From: Auriscalpium vulgare
Taxonomy: Eukaryota > Basidiomycota > Agaricomycetes > Russulales > Auriscalpiaceae
DNA length: 64,000 nt
Direction: 5' to 3'
Assembly: GCA_019915015.1 (NCBI GenBank)
Contig: JAHBBC010000002.1
Location: forward strand, 2,480,001-2,544,000
A program made the translations under genes and the position numbers. This document shows, piece after piece, positions 23,480-33,892 of the stretch; positions within the stretch are counted from its first letter, which is position 1; every line of letters starts with the position of its first letter. The notes beneath the pieces are model-generated. The model saw nothing but the letters and a program-made list of their open reading frames with translations, was not told the origin of the DNA and searched no databases.

Positions 23480-24135
23480 TGATAGGTTCAGGCCGCGGGC
23501 AAGCGTGTAGCGAGACGTCGCGAGGCGGGGAAGCAGCATGCGAGGCACAGGGTCGCGGGAGCGGGGGTGATGGGAACGTGGTCCGGCGATCCAGGAGCAA
23601 CCGGGACTGGCGACGGAACGGATCACCGGAACGGGCTAGATCGGGAGGGCTTAGCGACGTAGGTAGAGCCACTACTTAGGGAGCTGCGCGAGAAGTACCA
23701 ACCCAATCAACCTGTGGGCGGCGCAAGCCACCCACACCGTTTACCTCACAGAAACTGTAGCCTGAGGCGCTACCAGACTTAGGAAGGCAGGACCCCACCG
23801 ATGTGGGAACAGGTAGGCAGGCGGACAGGCAAGAGGGGGCGCGACGGCCCATAGGCGGACGCTTCGCACACAGGTGCGAAGCACTCGGAGGCGGATCCCG
23901 TAGAGGGCATCCCCAGGCAGGTGAGTGTTTAGTTTGGTGTTTAGGCGGTAGGAGGTGGCCCCGCACGACCGCAAGGAGGGCACGAGGCGGGACAGCGACA
24001 CGAACACCTTCCCACTCAGCAAGTCTAGTCACCCGGACTGGATCGCGACGTATGGGAGGCAGTGTTGGTGGTTGTTGTCCTGTGAGGCACTCGCCGCACG
24101 CCCCGCTAGGGTCCGTCCCGGGTGATAGCGTATCA
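23480..24135 (+). repeat. LTR of family-B gypsy element
   Basis: About 656 bp, beginning TGATAGG exactly where the family-A RNase H homology breaks off, and ending TAGCGTATCA three bases before a TGG-type primer-binding site. TG...CA ends and position fit a 5' LTR. The partner LTR is not in the window. Confidence 0.65.
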
Positions 24136-24138
24136 TTT

Positions 24139-24155
24139 TGGAGCCCACCGCGAGG
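24139..24155 (+). other. Primer-binding site of family-B element
   Basis: TGGAGCCCACCGCGAGG, the same 17 bases as in family A although the two LTRs are unrelated, so the two families probably use the same priming tRNA. Confidence 0.7.
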
Positions 24156-24225
24156 GGTATGGTGATGACGATCATGTTCGAGCTTTAAAATCAGCCTCGT
24201 AAACGGCACCCGGTCGCTGATCAAC

Positions 24226-24801
24226 ATGGCGCCGAAACCCAAGATAGCCCACCTCCCAACGCAAACACAGCCGCAGAGGACCACGAGGGCGGACACTCGC
24301 AATACGTCGCGACAGGCGGCCATAGAGGCAGAAATCGAGGAACCACAAGACGAACAGGGGGAAGTCTCATCGCTATCAAGTCTGCCATCAGAAGAAGAGG
24401 ATCCGCATGGACCGACCCTCAGTAGGGAGATCCGACGCGCCGGAGAGGACCCTAGGTCCCTGATCACAGGAGGGGATCACGTCACGATCGAGGGACTAGA
24501 AGGTTTGCTTCTGAATTCTGATGGTGGCGATAGCGACCATCACACACGGCATGATCCGGAGGGGGAATGCTCGAGGAACGAACGGGTCAGTCCGGGATGG
24601 GGACGGGCCGTTTCCTTACAAGATAGGACTTCGCGAAACGTCGCGGAAGCTAGCAACAATCCCCAACGAGCTCTATCAAGCAGCTCGAACCCCAGCAACC
24701 CAAAGTCGCCAACACAGTCAGGAATGAGCACACAGCAACAAGGAACAGGAACGGGTGGAGGAGGCGGAGCCGTTGCTATCACCCGGACTAGTTCAGGCTG
24801 A
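24226..24801 (+). pseudogene. Family-B gag, N-terminal part (split by KDZ1)
   Basis: A 191-residue ORF starting MAPKPKIAHL 71 bases after the primer-binding site. It is acidic and Ser-rich and ends in a Gly-rich run. The homology break is at about 24787; the final residues and the stop come from the end of KDZ1. The remaining gag is at 38380-39490, where a Gly-rich run resumes. The low-complexity N-terminus with no folded domain is usual for this gag type. Confidence 0.65.
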
Positions 24802-24915
24802 GTAATTAGTCTTATGTCAAATAGTTCATGCGATACCGAACTACTTCAATATGACTATCAGTTAATATACTTCTACACCGCAGAATCCAAATAGTTTGAT
24901 AGCGCGTCAGTCACC

Positions 24916-25430
24916 AATGATCTAGTTCACGCTGAAATACTTCAAGGCCAGTAGCACAATGAGCTAGTTCAACGTGAAGTAATTCAAGGGTGGAGTGCGG
25001 AATGATCTAGTTCACGCTGAAATACTTCAAGGCCAGTAGCACAATGAGCTAGTTCAACGTGAAGTAATTCAAGGGTGGAGTGCGGAATGATCTAGTTCAA
25101 CGTGAAATACTTCAAGGCCAGTAGCGGAATGAGCTAGTTCAACGTGAAGTAATTCAAGGGTGGAGTGCGGAATGATCTAGTTCAACGTGAAATACTTCAA
25201 GGCCAGTAGCGGAATGAGCTAGTTCAACGTGAAGTATTTCAAGGGGGGAGTGCGGAATGAGCTAGTTCACGACAAAGTATTTCAAGGGGGAGTGGGGGAA
25301 TGATCTAGTTCATGATGAAGTACTTCAATGGGGGAGTGGGGGAATGATCTAGTTCATGATGAAGTATTTCAATGCGGCGAACTATTTCGAAGGAGTGGGA
25401 GATGATCTAGTTCGAAGAGATGGCAATGAA
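24916..25430. repeat. KDZ1 left subterminal repeat array
   Basis: An 85-bp unit starts at 24916, 25001, 25086 and 25171; each unit holds two related halves of the form CTAGTTCA(A/C)GNTGAA(A/G)TANTTCAA. Beyond 25230 about 42-bp variants continue to 25430. The right end of the element (37510-37690) has looser copies of the same words. Such arrays can be binding sites for the transposase; that role is inferred. Confidence 0.8.
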
Positions 25431-25494
25431 CTACTTTGATGTCAGCCAAATGACTATACAAAAGAATGGTTCGACGCACGACGCACATGTGTCA

Positions 25495-26377
25495 TCAACC
25501 GTGAACGGCAGAGAAAAGATCAAAGACGTTGGGGGGTGATATATGGTCTCGACACCATACAAAAAGCTCGGGCATGTCGGGGGCCTCAATCAGAACATCC
25601 TGCACAATGTCGTGAACCCAGAGATCAGCCGCAGGGTCGTACACCCATATCTTGTCCGTGGGCTTGACATCAAGATGCTCGTAGTCCTTCCAGTGGTCTT
25701 GGAGCCGGAATGAAGACCCGTCGTTCCACGCCAGTGTGCATGCAACCGGGTCTTCATCTTTCTAATCAAAGAAGTCAGATCGCTTGACTCTTGGACAAAC
25801 ACAGACGACCGCTTACAGCAAGATATGCAATACTGAGAACGTGTGTGCGGACTGGGACGTGTCCCTGTCCCACAGGAAACAGAGTGCGGCGTACGGGCTC
25901 CTCGGTCGGCAATACATCTGGAGGTGTGCGTCGTCTTTGAGATCGAGCAGGGGAACTGGCGACCTGTCTTTTGTCACCACGCTGTTGACGAGACCTGCCG
26001 CGTACGGGAGACGACACGACATGTCGAGCTTCAGACAATGACTTGCACATGTCGAGTATTTCATTGTGTTGCACGTCTGAGAGAGGAGGCGTAAGGAAGT
26101 TGATGTGTCGTTGTTCCTTGCACTGTGCAAGAGTCAGGAATGCCGCAAGAATTAATTCATGACGTACCACTGTATAGTAGCGACCGAGATTTTCGTTCAT
26201 AGAGCGGTACTGGATGTCGATAGCGGCAACACTATGATTGGGATTGCAAAACGGAGCCGTTCTCCCAGGCTTTCGTCCAGCAAGGCGAACTACGAAGGCC
26301 TTGAGCTGTTTCTGTGAAGAAGGGGGGAGAGTCTTCAGCACTCTTCGGTATTCAACGTCTGAAACGTTCAGCATCAT
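25495..26377 (-). CDS. Unknown KDZ1-borne gene, two exons
   Basis: Proposed exons 26377-25817 and 25761-25495, joined in phase 0 by a GTAAGC...TTAG intron of 55 nt, give 275 residues. The first part is helical and basic with RLAGRKPGRTAPFCNP and FLTLAQCKEQRHINFL, then a Ser/Pro/Arg-rich linker. The second exon is acidic and aromatic (DKIWVYDPAADLWVHD, APDMPELFVWC). I do not recognise a family. It is transcribed in the same direction as the companion gene, 317 bp downstream of that gene's stop. A start further upstream is possible. Confidence 0.5.
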
Positions 26378-26693
26378 GCGGAAAGATCAAGGCGGGAGGG
26401 AGAGTGGGTCGGGGGGGAACTACGGTGAAAAAGGCCAAGGGTACCAACTATTTATTCCGGCCAGGAGTCTTGGCCGGCCGTAGTCACGCGGGACGATAAT
26501 GTCATTGTTCGATTCAACTAGTTTGAAAGGACGGCCACACCCTCATAATCTATGGATTTTCCGGCCACATGTCGTCAGCTATTGTGTAACGGACAGAACG
26601 AATACCGGTACAAGTTCACGTACATGTTTTTTGAACGCAAGCAACTCTCGTTTGGAAACTGTGGATTATTGCAACGACATAACAAATATACTA

Positions 26694-28551
26694 CTACTTC
26701 TTCGTCGTCTTACGCCGCTTAGCTGCCGGCTGAGTGTCACCGTTCTCCTTTTTCCCTGCCGGTTGCCCCCGTGTCGACCTCCGCACTATGCTAGTTGCTT
26801 CATCAACTGAGGCGCTTGCTACAGGAACCCTTGACCCCAAAAAACCGATAAGTAATAAGCGACGAGAGAATATTGCTAGCTTAAATACGTACAGTTCTTC
26901 ATGGACCTGTGCTTGTGTATTACGACGACCTGAACGACGAGGTTCCTGTGGTGCGACCTCTGCCACCTTTCTCTTGCGACCTCCCTTCGACTTGGAAGTT
27001 TGAATGCGCTCGACTGCGACTTCCTGAGCGGGTACGCCATCCTGAGCCACATCCTGAGCAGCTTCGGCGTCCTGAGCGAGGACGCCCCCCTCAACAGCAG
27101 TGACCGCATCCCGAGCACCTTCGGCATCCTGATCGGGTACGCCATCCTGATTTTCAGTAGGAGTTGCCTGGTCCCGATGGGACGCTTCGTCTTTGTCTGT
27201 GTACGACAATGGGCCACTAGGGGGCATGTATTCAGGAATGTCAAGAGGAGGAATGCCGGCAGGCACGACTGTGGATGGCGTGTGATCTTGACTAGCGGAA
27301 GAGGTCTCAAAGATCGGGGACAGTATCTTCGGTTCCTCGACTGCCGGATCCCGCTGCGAAGGGCGCTGAGGAGTAGCCGACGCTCTCACAAAGCGCCGAG
27401 AACTCGTAGAAGGGGTGGCGGGCGTGGCGAGGCGTCGGGGAGTCTGTGGAAGCGTTGTAGCACCGTCATCGGGTGAGTTCTCTGATGCCTGTTCCTCAGC
27501 AGTCGGATCCTGCATGCTTGGAAATACACGGGTGAGACACTCCGTCATGGCCGCCTTGAAAGATTTGTCGCTTCGCTCGATTTCATCCGCTATGCCAAAG
27601 CCGTCCTCGCCAGACGGATCAGAGGCACCCCTGCAAAGATGTAATCAGACAATCATCATTTCAGCGGACTGAATGCGCGCACCACATCAATTGAAGGCCA
27701 CCGACTTCGTTGAGAGTCCCGACAACAGTCAAGATAACGCAGTTCGTCTTCTGAGAATAGTCGGCGCGGATGTTTTGCAGGGTGTAGTCGAGATTGCGTA
27801 ACATCCTGCGTACCACTGATGAGACAAAGATATAGCTACATGGAATGATGGACGTACGTTTGTCGAGCAGCTATTGCTTCCTCCGACCCCTCCGCTGCAT
27901 CTGATGGTCCGGCCACGGAGTCCTTCGCCTGTTTGCGTCTGGCAGCCGCAGCCGCCTTCTCCTCTTCACTCAGGGCACTGTACTTTGCCACGGCCTCCGG
28001 ATCGGCGCGATACGCCTCCCCAACTGCCTTGTTGACGTGCGCCTGGAGTTGGCTTTGAACGATCTCATCTCCGCTTGCCTTAGCGTTGTCGATGAATGTC
28101 TGGCGGGCGGTCTGCGCAACGTGATGGTTTTGAGGGTCGGCACGGAAGAGGTCGAGAGCACTGTGAGCACGGCCACCGGTGGGCACGTCCGTGAGTTGGA
28201 GAAACTTGGGAAGGGGTTCGGAGGTTGGAGCGTCGCCCGCATTCTTGCGAGCATGGTTGCTGATCCATTGTCTGACTTTCTACAAGTAGACGTGAGTTAG
28301 AGATGAAGAAATGGAGACAGTCGCACACGCACCTCCTTGCGCGCAATCCTCCTCTGTATCCACACCTCCGTGTCCTCCCGCACGCCGTCAACTTCTTTTC
28401 GCTCGACGGGAAACCTCTCGCAAAATGCCTCCACCATAGTTGACCGAAACGTCGAAGCTTGCGTTCTAGTGAACGATAGCTTGCAGTGTGTGCGGCAATA
28501 CTGGACTAGCCAATCCCATTCTTCCTGTGTAGCCCAGCGAGGATTCGGCAT
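26694..28551 (-). CDS. KDZ companion protein, KDZ1 copy
   Basis: Exons 28551-28333, 28279-27858, 27805-27683 and 27630-26694, joined without frame errors, give 566 residues (545 if a 63-nt GTACGT...CAAG segment near the end is also an intron). The N-terminus is an aromatic helical domain (WATQEEWDWLVQYCR...RQWISNHARKN), then a charged helical middle with EAVAKYSALSEEEK, then a short globular segment (DYTLQNIRADYSQ...VVGTLNEVGGLQLMW), then a long Ser/Pro/Asp-rich tail ending in a basic RRSTRG...AAKRRKTTKK that looks like a nuclear localisation signal. The KDZ2 gene at 49724-52799 has the same order of parts and the same intron positions and phases. Function unknown; a partner of the transposase is inference from conserved position. 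Confidence 0.7.
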
Positions 28552-28995
28552 GACGAGTGGATGGTGAGTGTGATGGGTGGAAAAGGACGTCGAATCTGTG
28601 AGTGAAGAGTAAGAGCAGGTTGAAGCTGGGTCCCGGTTCGAGTCTGCAAACAAAAGACCGTCAGTAGATACACGTACAAACAAAATATGCCTACGGCACC
28701 TGTGACGCGGGGAGTGTGGCCGTCATCGGCTAGCTCGGTCGCCATTGTTAGCGTGGGGACTTACTGCTTCAGTGGTGTTCGCTGTCGCGCAGGTAATCAG
28801 TGCAGCAAATCAATACAATCATAGCTGGAAAGATGTCAAGTATGTCAAATATAGATACACTCAGATCATGTCAAGTACAGATACAAATTACACGTCAAGG
28901 TCCATCTCTGCCAGGTGCGCGAGACACTTCCGCTCGGTGAAATTGGGACGCGGCGTCCACGGTGAAGGATACCAGCCGAAAGTCACCATGAACGC

Positions 28996-31097
28996 TCAAA
29001 CATAGCATGCCAGGAGCTGGCCCTCAACGTCAACGTAGACGTCGCGCGAGAGTGTCTGGAAAGTAAGGGCACGCAACTCTGCAGCTGTGTAACCCCGCCA
29101 TGGATAGCTGTCGAAGATCGGCCAAGCACTGACGATTTCCCTGACTATGTCCAACCACTCTCTCCGACCTTCCGGGTTGATCACCTCCCAGCCATGAAGC
29201 GAGTCGGCACCGAATGGCCAAATGAACCGAGAAACGAGCTCTTCGAAGGAGCCCTCCCTGACGAAGCTGGATGTGGCGCGAAGTGTGTGCTCCAGGGCAT
29301 GCAGCTCATCGGCGATTGAGCAGAGGAGAGACTGGGCAACGACAGAGTATCGCAACTCGCTGCTCTGAAAGACCTCCGCCGTCACGGGGCATCCACAGGC
29401 CATCGGCTGAATGGGATTGAGGTCGCCAGATATGATTTGCCCGTGGATTTGATCACCAAACAGAAGGCGACCTCCATACCGGTAAAATGCAGCAGGGTCG
29501 TACGGCGTCCCTACGCTGGGTAGCGGCCAGCACTTTTTCCAGTATGTGTCGCCGAGAATCTCCCGCCAGTCTTTGGTGTCAAGGCCGTTGATCCCTCGCG
29601 CGCCGCCATCGGGAACATGAAGGTGGCGATCCCGGATGTAGGGAAAGAGCTGGAGGTAGCGCGTGAAGTAAAGGGCTTGCTTTTCTGACGTCTGAGCCCC
29701 CCAAAAAAGATAGTATGGTGGGTGGGAAAACATGCGGCGCTGGCGGCTCACGGACTCATCGTTGCGCAACAAGCTCGGAGGATTGGTCCATTTAGCAGTG
29801 AAGTACAACATGGATATGGGAGGAAAGTACGCTGGGCTGTCAGCAATGTCCGATGATCGACGGATCTCCTTCAAGTGCATAAGTCTGTCACAATTTTCCG
29901 TTGCTGTGGATTTCACATGAGCAAGAGAGCTGTCATATGAGAATAGGACAACGCACCATGGCCGCGCTTCTGCTTGGGACCCTTCACGATTCCCATGGAT
30001 GCTTGGTATTCGTCGGATGGATTGAGGCTGTCCTCCCGCGGACAGTGGCCCCTGGCTGCCGACTCGAAAGACCGAACATGCATGACGTGAGGCGGGTAGA
30101 ACCAAAGGGGCTTCGTATGCTTTTCGGTGACAGATCGCGGGCCCGTGAGGCGTCCACGATCATGCAGTGGTGATCGAGGGCGCCAACGAGAAGGTGAGAG
30201 ATCCCACTGCCCCGCACGGACAACCATGTAGACAGCCACATTCATGCGATGGTAGTCGTGGAACTGGGTGATAGTAGTTACGATGGAGCCGCGAGTATCG
30301 GCCGAATGGGAGGGGCAGACCCGACAGGTTTCAGGATGTCATTCTTTTGATCTTCCCACCAGTCGCGGAAGGCAAAGACTTCGAGCAGGCCACGTTGTGC
30401 AGCGCGGAACATTTCCACGAAGTCATCCCATGACTGGACCCCATCCTCAAGACGATAATAGCTATCTCGCGCACGTCGCAGCGCCTCGTCAGGGATTGTT
30501 ACGTGAGCAACGGTTTTATGACGACGGGCCTGCGGGAAGACGGTGTTGGTGACCTTCCACGCATCGTTCAGCCTGGCGTGCAGAGGCTCTCGGACTTTGT
30601 CAGCCATTGTACGCCGGTGCCGGCCGTCCTTGTCAAGTGGCATCCACATTGTTTTATCGACCGAGTCCGTGAGAATGTCATTGGTGCCATGGTGAGGAAC
30701 ATTGATATACGCTAAGTAAGGCGAGGAGACGTCATAGGTTTGGGGTATGCGCGTCCACTCATACACGCCCCACAAGCCGTCGCTTTGGACGTGGACAGAT
30801 GGCGGGGGGTCGGAAGGCATGGGACAGGGGATGAATGATGTGTTGGCTGCGATCACGACGGTATCGGACTCGTCATCGGACGTCCAGAATGCTAGCGGGA
30901 ACGGGAACGGAACCATCTCTTCGCGGCTGACCCTGTCCTAGAATTAGCGATCAGAATTGTAAATAACGTAGATTGAGACTCACGTAGGCAATCTTGAGGT
31001 CGACTACAACGAGGTGCGTGTTTACCGTACGATCAACCCAACGTGAACCCCGCGTACTACAAGCCGGCGCATTAGTGTCTGAATTAATAGAATGCAT
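28996..31097 (-). pseudogene. Unknown KDZ1-borne gene, apparent frameshift
   Basis: Starts at 31097. Exon 1 (31097-30984) ends VVVDLKIAY; exon 2 from 30937 encodes MVPFPFPLAFW, SDGLWGVYEWTRIP, and a helical segment FRAAQRGLLEVFAFRDWWE. Near 30295-30330 the frame must change to continue as TTITQFHDYHRMNVAVYMVV with no suitable intron, so a one-base frameshift is likely. A further exon starts near 29892 (after GTGACAG) and runs to the stop at 28996. The pattern of 'RGLLE..AF.DW' followed by 'FHDYHRMNVAVYMV' recalls uncharacterised agaricomycete proteins often found among transposons; that is from memory and not a domain assignment. Confidence 0.5.
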
Positions 31098-31219
31098 GGT
31101 GAACCACGTACGGAGTCTACACCGATGTGGCGCAGACAGAGGTACGAGAGAGACGCGGACCACCGCACAATGCAAACCGCGGAGCAGCACTGCACAGTGG
31201 CGAAGAAGCAGAGGGATGT

Positions 31220-32440
31220 GGGAGAGCACACGCAGCCTGCTCGGAGTAGACGACACGTCAAACTCTCTGCAAACTGGATGCACTGGAGAGAGGGGCAGAG
31301 CGGCGGAGGGCGCTGAGGTCCAACGGGTGACGCCTGTTGCTGTTAAATCAGACAATGAGCACGAGCACAGACATGGCGATAGAGCAGCGAGAGCGCACCT
31401 GGAGAATGCGGCCGGAGTCCGAGCGGGCGGCGAGTGGTGCTGTAAAATAACAGTTAGTAGGCACAAATGCATGGATTCGGCAAAAAAAAAACACACCGAA
31501 GGGAGCCGGAGTCTGTCGCGGGCGTTCCGGGAGGGGCAGGGACAGAGCAAAGGGTGAGAGCAGAGTGGGGACACGCGCACGCCGCTGCCTTCGCTCACGG
31601 AGACCCGGAGGTTGGAGATGCCAAGCAGGACGCGCGGTAGGGAATAAAGCAGAGGGGCGGGGGGTAGCACGTACAGCACGCTCGGAGTAGACGGCACGTC
31701 CGACTCTCTGCGTACTGAACACACTGGGGGTGGGGGAGGGGAGGGGAAGGGCGGAGGGTGAAGGTGACGTGGCACGAGAAGTGCGACTTGATGATGATAG
31801 CAGCTGTGGACTTAGAGTTCACACTCAGCGCAAGTCGGGCGCTGCCGGTCGAAGTCTGAACTCTAAGTCCACAGCTGCTCGCATGACAAGTCGCACTTCT
31901 CGCGCCACGTCACCTTCACCCTCCGCCCTTCCCCTCCCCTCCCCCACCCCCAGTGTGTTCAGTACGCAGAGAGTCGGACGTGCCGTCTACTCCGAGCGTG
32001 CTGTACGTGCTACCCCCCGCCCCTCTGCTTTATTCCCTACCGCGCGTCCTGCTCGGCGTCTCCAACCTCCGGGTCTCCGTGAGCGAAGGCAGCGGCGTGC
32101 GCGTGTCCCCACTCTGCTCTCACCCTCTGCTCTGTCCCTGCCCCTCCCGGAAAGTCCGCAACACACTCTGGCTCCTTCGGTGTGTTTTTTCTTCTCTTCT
32201 GCGATTTTTCTCACTGATTGTTATTTTACAGCACCAGTCGCCGTCGGCTGAGACACCCACACCCTCCTCCTTCCCCACCAGCGGAGAGTCCGACGTGCCG
32301 TCTACTCCTACATCGTCCTATCCCCTCTGCACTGCAGCGCACACAGCCCGCGAAGAGTTTGACGTGCCGTCTACTCCGAGTGAGCTGCGGGTGTTCCCCC
32401 ACGTCTCTCTGCTTCCTCCGATCGTCTCTGTGTCTCCAAC
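31220..32440. repeat. Large inverted repeat in KDZ1
   Basis: Arms of about 375 bp (31442-31817 and 31857-32230) are inverted copies with high identity, around a 35-base loop. The innermost 21 bases (31801-31821 and 31857-31877) pair perfectly. Weaker similarity continues outward to about 31220 and 32440. Within and beyond the arms the block TGACGTGCCGTCTACTCCGAG recurs. The outer left arm leads into the first exon of the minus-strand gene, the right arm into the cyclin copy. The Pro-rich ORFs on both strands come from the repeat and are not called as genes. Confidence 0.8.
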
Positions 32441-32509
32441 CTTGGACCGCGTGTCGCAAGGTGTGGTCACGGTACGTCCAACTTCGTAGCGATACTCTGC
32501 GCTTGCTCA

Positions 32510-33496
32510 CTATTTTTGTTCATAGCGCGCCAACCTCATGCGATCCGTACGAGTTCATCCCTCCCTCCCCGCCCCATACCAGCCCCCGTCCCCCATGGCC
32601 ACCGTCTCCGGTCCTCCCGTCGCTCGGCACCCGTTGCCCGCCTTCCGCAAGGCCCACAAGATCTCCCGCCCGTCCGCACACGGCGCGGCCCCTTCGGTGC
32701 GCATCCCCCGCGCTTTCCTTTGTTCTATATATATTCATCTCCGCCTCAGTCGGCGAGCGATCCGTACCACGGCCATGAGCCGACAGCGAAGCTCTGTGCT
32801 AGATTTGTCTCGCACCTCTTCGCCTGTCCCGACCTCCCTCCCCTCCCCGCGCCCCCAACCAACGCGCCCAACCCGCGCCTGGAGCACTTCATCGCATATG
32901 CGCTGCACCGCACCCGGCTGCACGCATCGGTTACCTTCGCCGCCCTCTACCTCCTCCAGCGTCTGAAGGCCCGGTTCCCCGCAGCGAAGGGCTCCTCCGG
33001 CCATCGACTGTTCATCTCTGCCTTCATGATTGCTTCCAAGATCATTTGCGACGACACATACAGCATCAAGAGCTCGTGTATCGTCGGCCAGGGCATGTTC
33101 GCGCTCCGCGAAATCAACCAGATGGAGCGCGAGATGTGTAGCTATCTCGAGTGGTAGCTCAATGTTGACCCCGCCACCCTTCACGACTTTGAGATCCAGG
33201 TGCGCCGCGACTTCGCCGGCCCGGGCCCGTACTCTCCCATCTCCCTCCCGACGCCCGCGCCTTCGCCGTTCGCACACCCCGGCGCCAGCACGGCGTCGAG
33301 CGTCCCGTTGTTCGGGCACCGCGCGTCGCCCGGGGCCGCGCCCATCATGATCCCGAGCCTGACGATCACGTACCCCTCGCCGGCCTCGCCGCCTGACACC
33401 CCCGAGACCTCCCTCACATTCCGCGTTGAAGTCCCACGTGTACTCCCGTCGACCCCGCTCGACTCTGCGCAAGGCGAGGAGGTTGTCATCTTATGA
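32510..33496 (+). pseudogene. Pcl-type cyclin copy (captured host gene fragment)
   Basis: The cyclin box of the Pcl (Pho80-related) family is clear: AYALHRTRLHASVTFAALYL, LQRLKARFP, GHRLFISAFMIASKIICDD and GQGMFALREINQMEREMC. These cyclins bind the CDK Pho85 in yeasts and fungi. The cyclin box frame is stopped by TAG at 33155-33157 (EW-stop-LNVDP), where family members continue, and the same frame then goes on through ATLHDFEIQVRRDF to a Ser/Pro-rich tail ending at 33496. The N-terminal part (32540-32790) shifts frames. It has no clear promoter and lies inside KDZ1, so it is probably a captured and decayed host gene. Confidence 0.8.
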
Positions 33497-33892
33497 GCTG
33501 CGGTCGTGTGCAGCCCGATTTCCGCAGGCGTGGAGGGGGTCATGTTCTCATCGCGCCCGATAACCGCCTAGTGCGCCCAGTTTGCCTACGCTACATTGAC
33601 GATCCTCCTTGCTCATGTGGTCATGCTGTCCTGTATGTGCTTGCTCGTCTGCTCCCCTCCTAATGGCAATTTTATCTTTGTACTATATGACACGTATATC
33701 CAGTTCACACTTGTCAGGTAGCCTATCCCGAAATTGTAGTTGGACTTCGTATCATAACTCTGCTTACAATTATCCGTTTTCCATTGTTCCTGCCAGTGTG
33801 GCCGGTCTGGCGCACATGTGCTTGCTTGGACCGTCAGTACCCTCCACACTGACATTATTCTCTCACTCTGTCCTTGCTGCTGCAGTATTGCG
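33497..33892. other. Intergenic, KDZ1 transposase upstream region
   Basis: 396 bases between the cyclin copy and the transposase ATG. Apart from pyrimidine-rich stretches just before the ATG I see nothing specific. Confidence 0.4.

Noticed and set aside
23676..24467. 263-residue minus ORF
   Set aside because: Antisense across the family-B LTR and gag start.
30951..31775. 274-residue Pro-rich minus ORF
   Set aside because: Mostly inverted-repeat sequence; only its last part (31097-30984) is used, as the first exon of the unknown gene.
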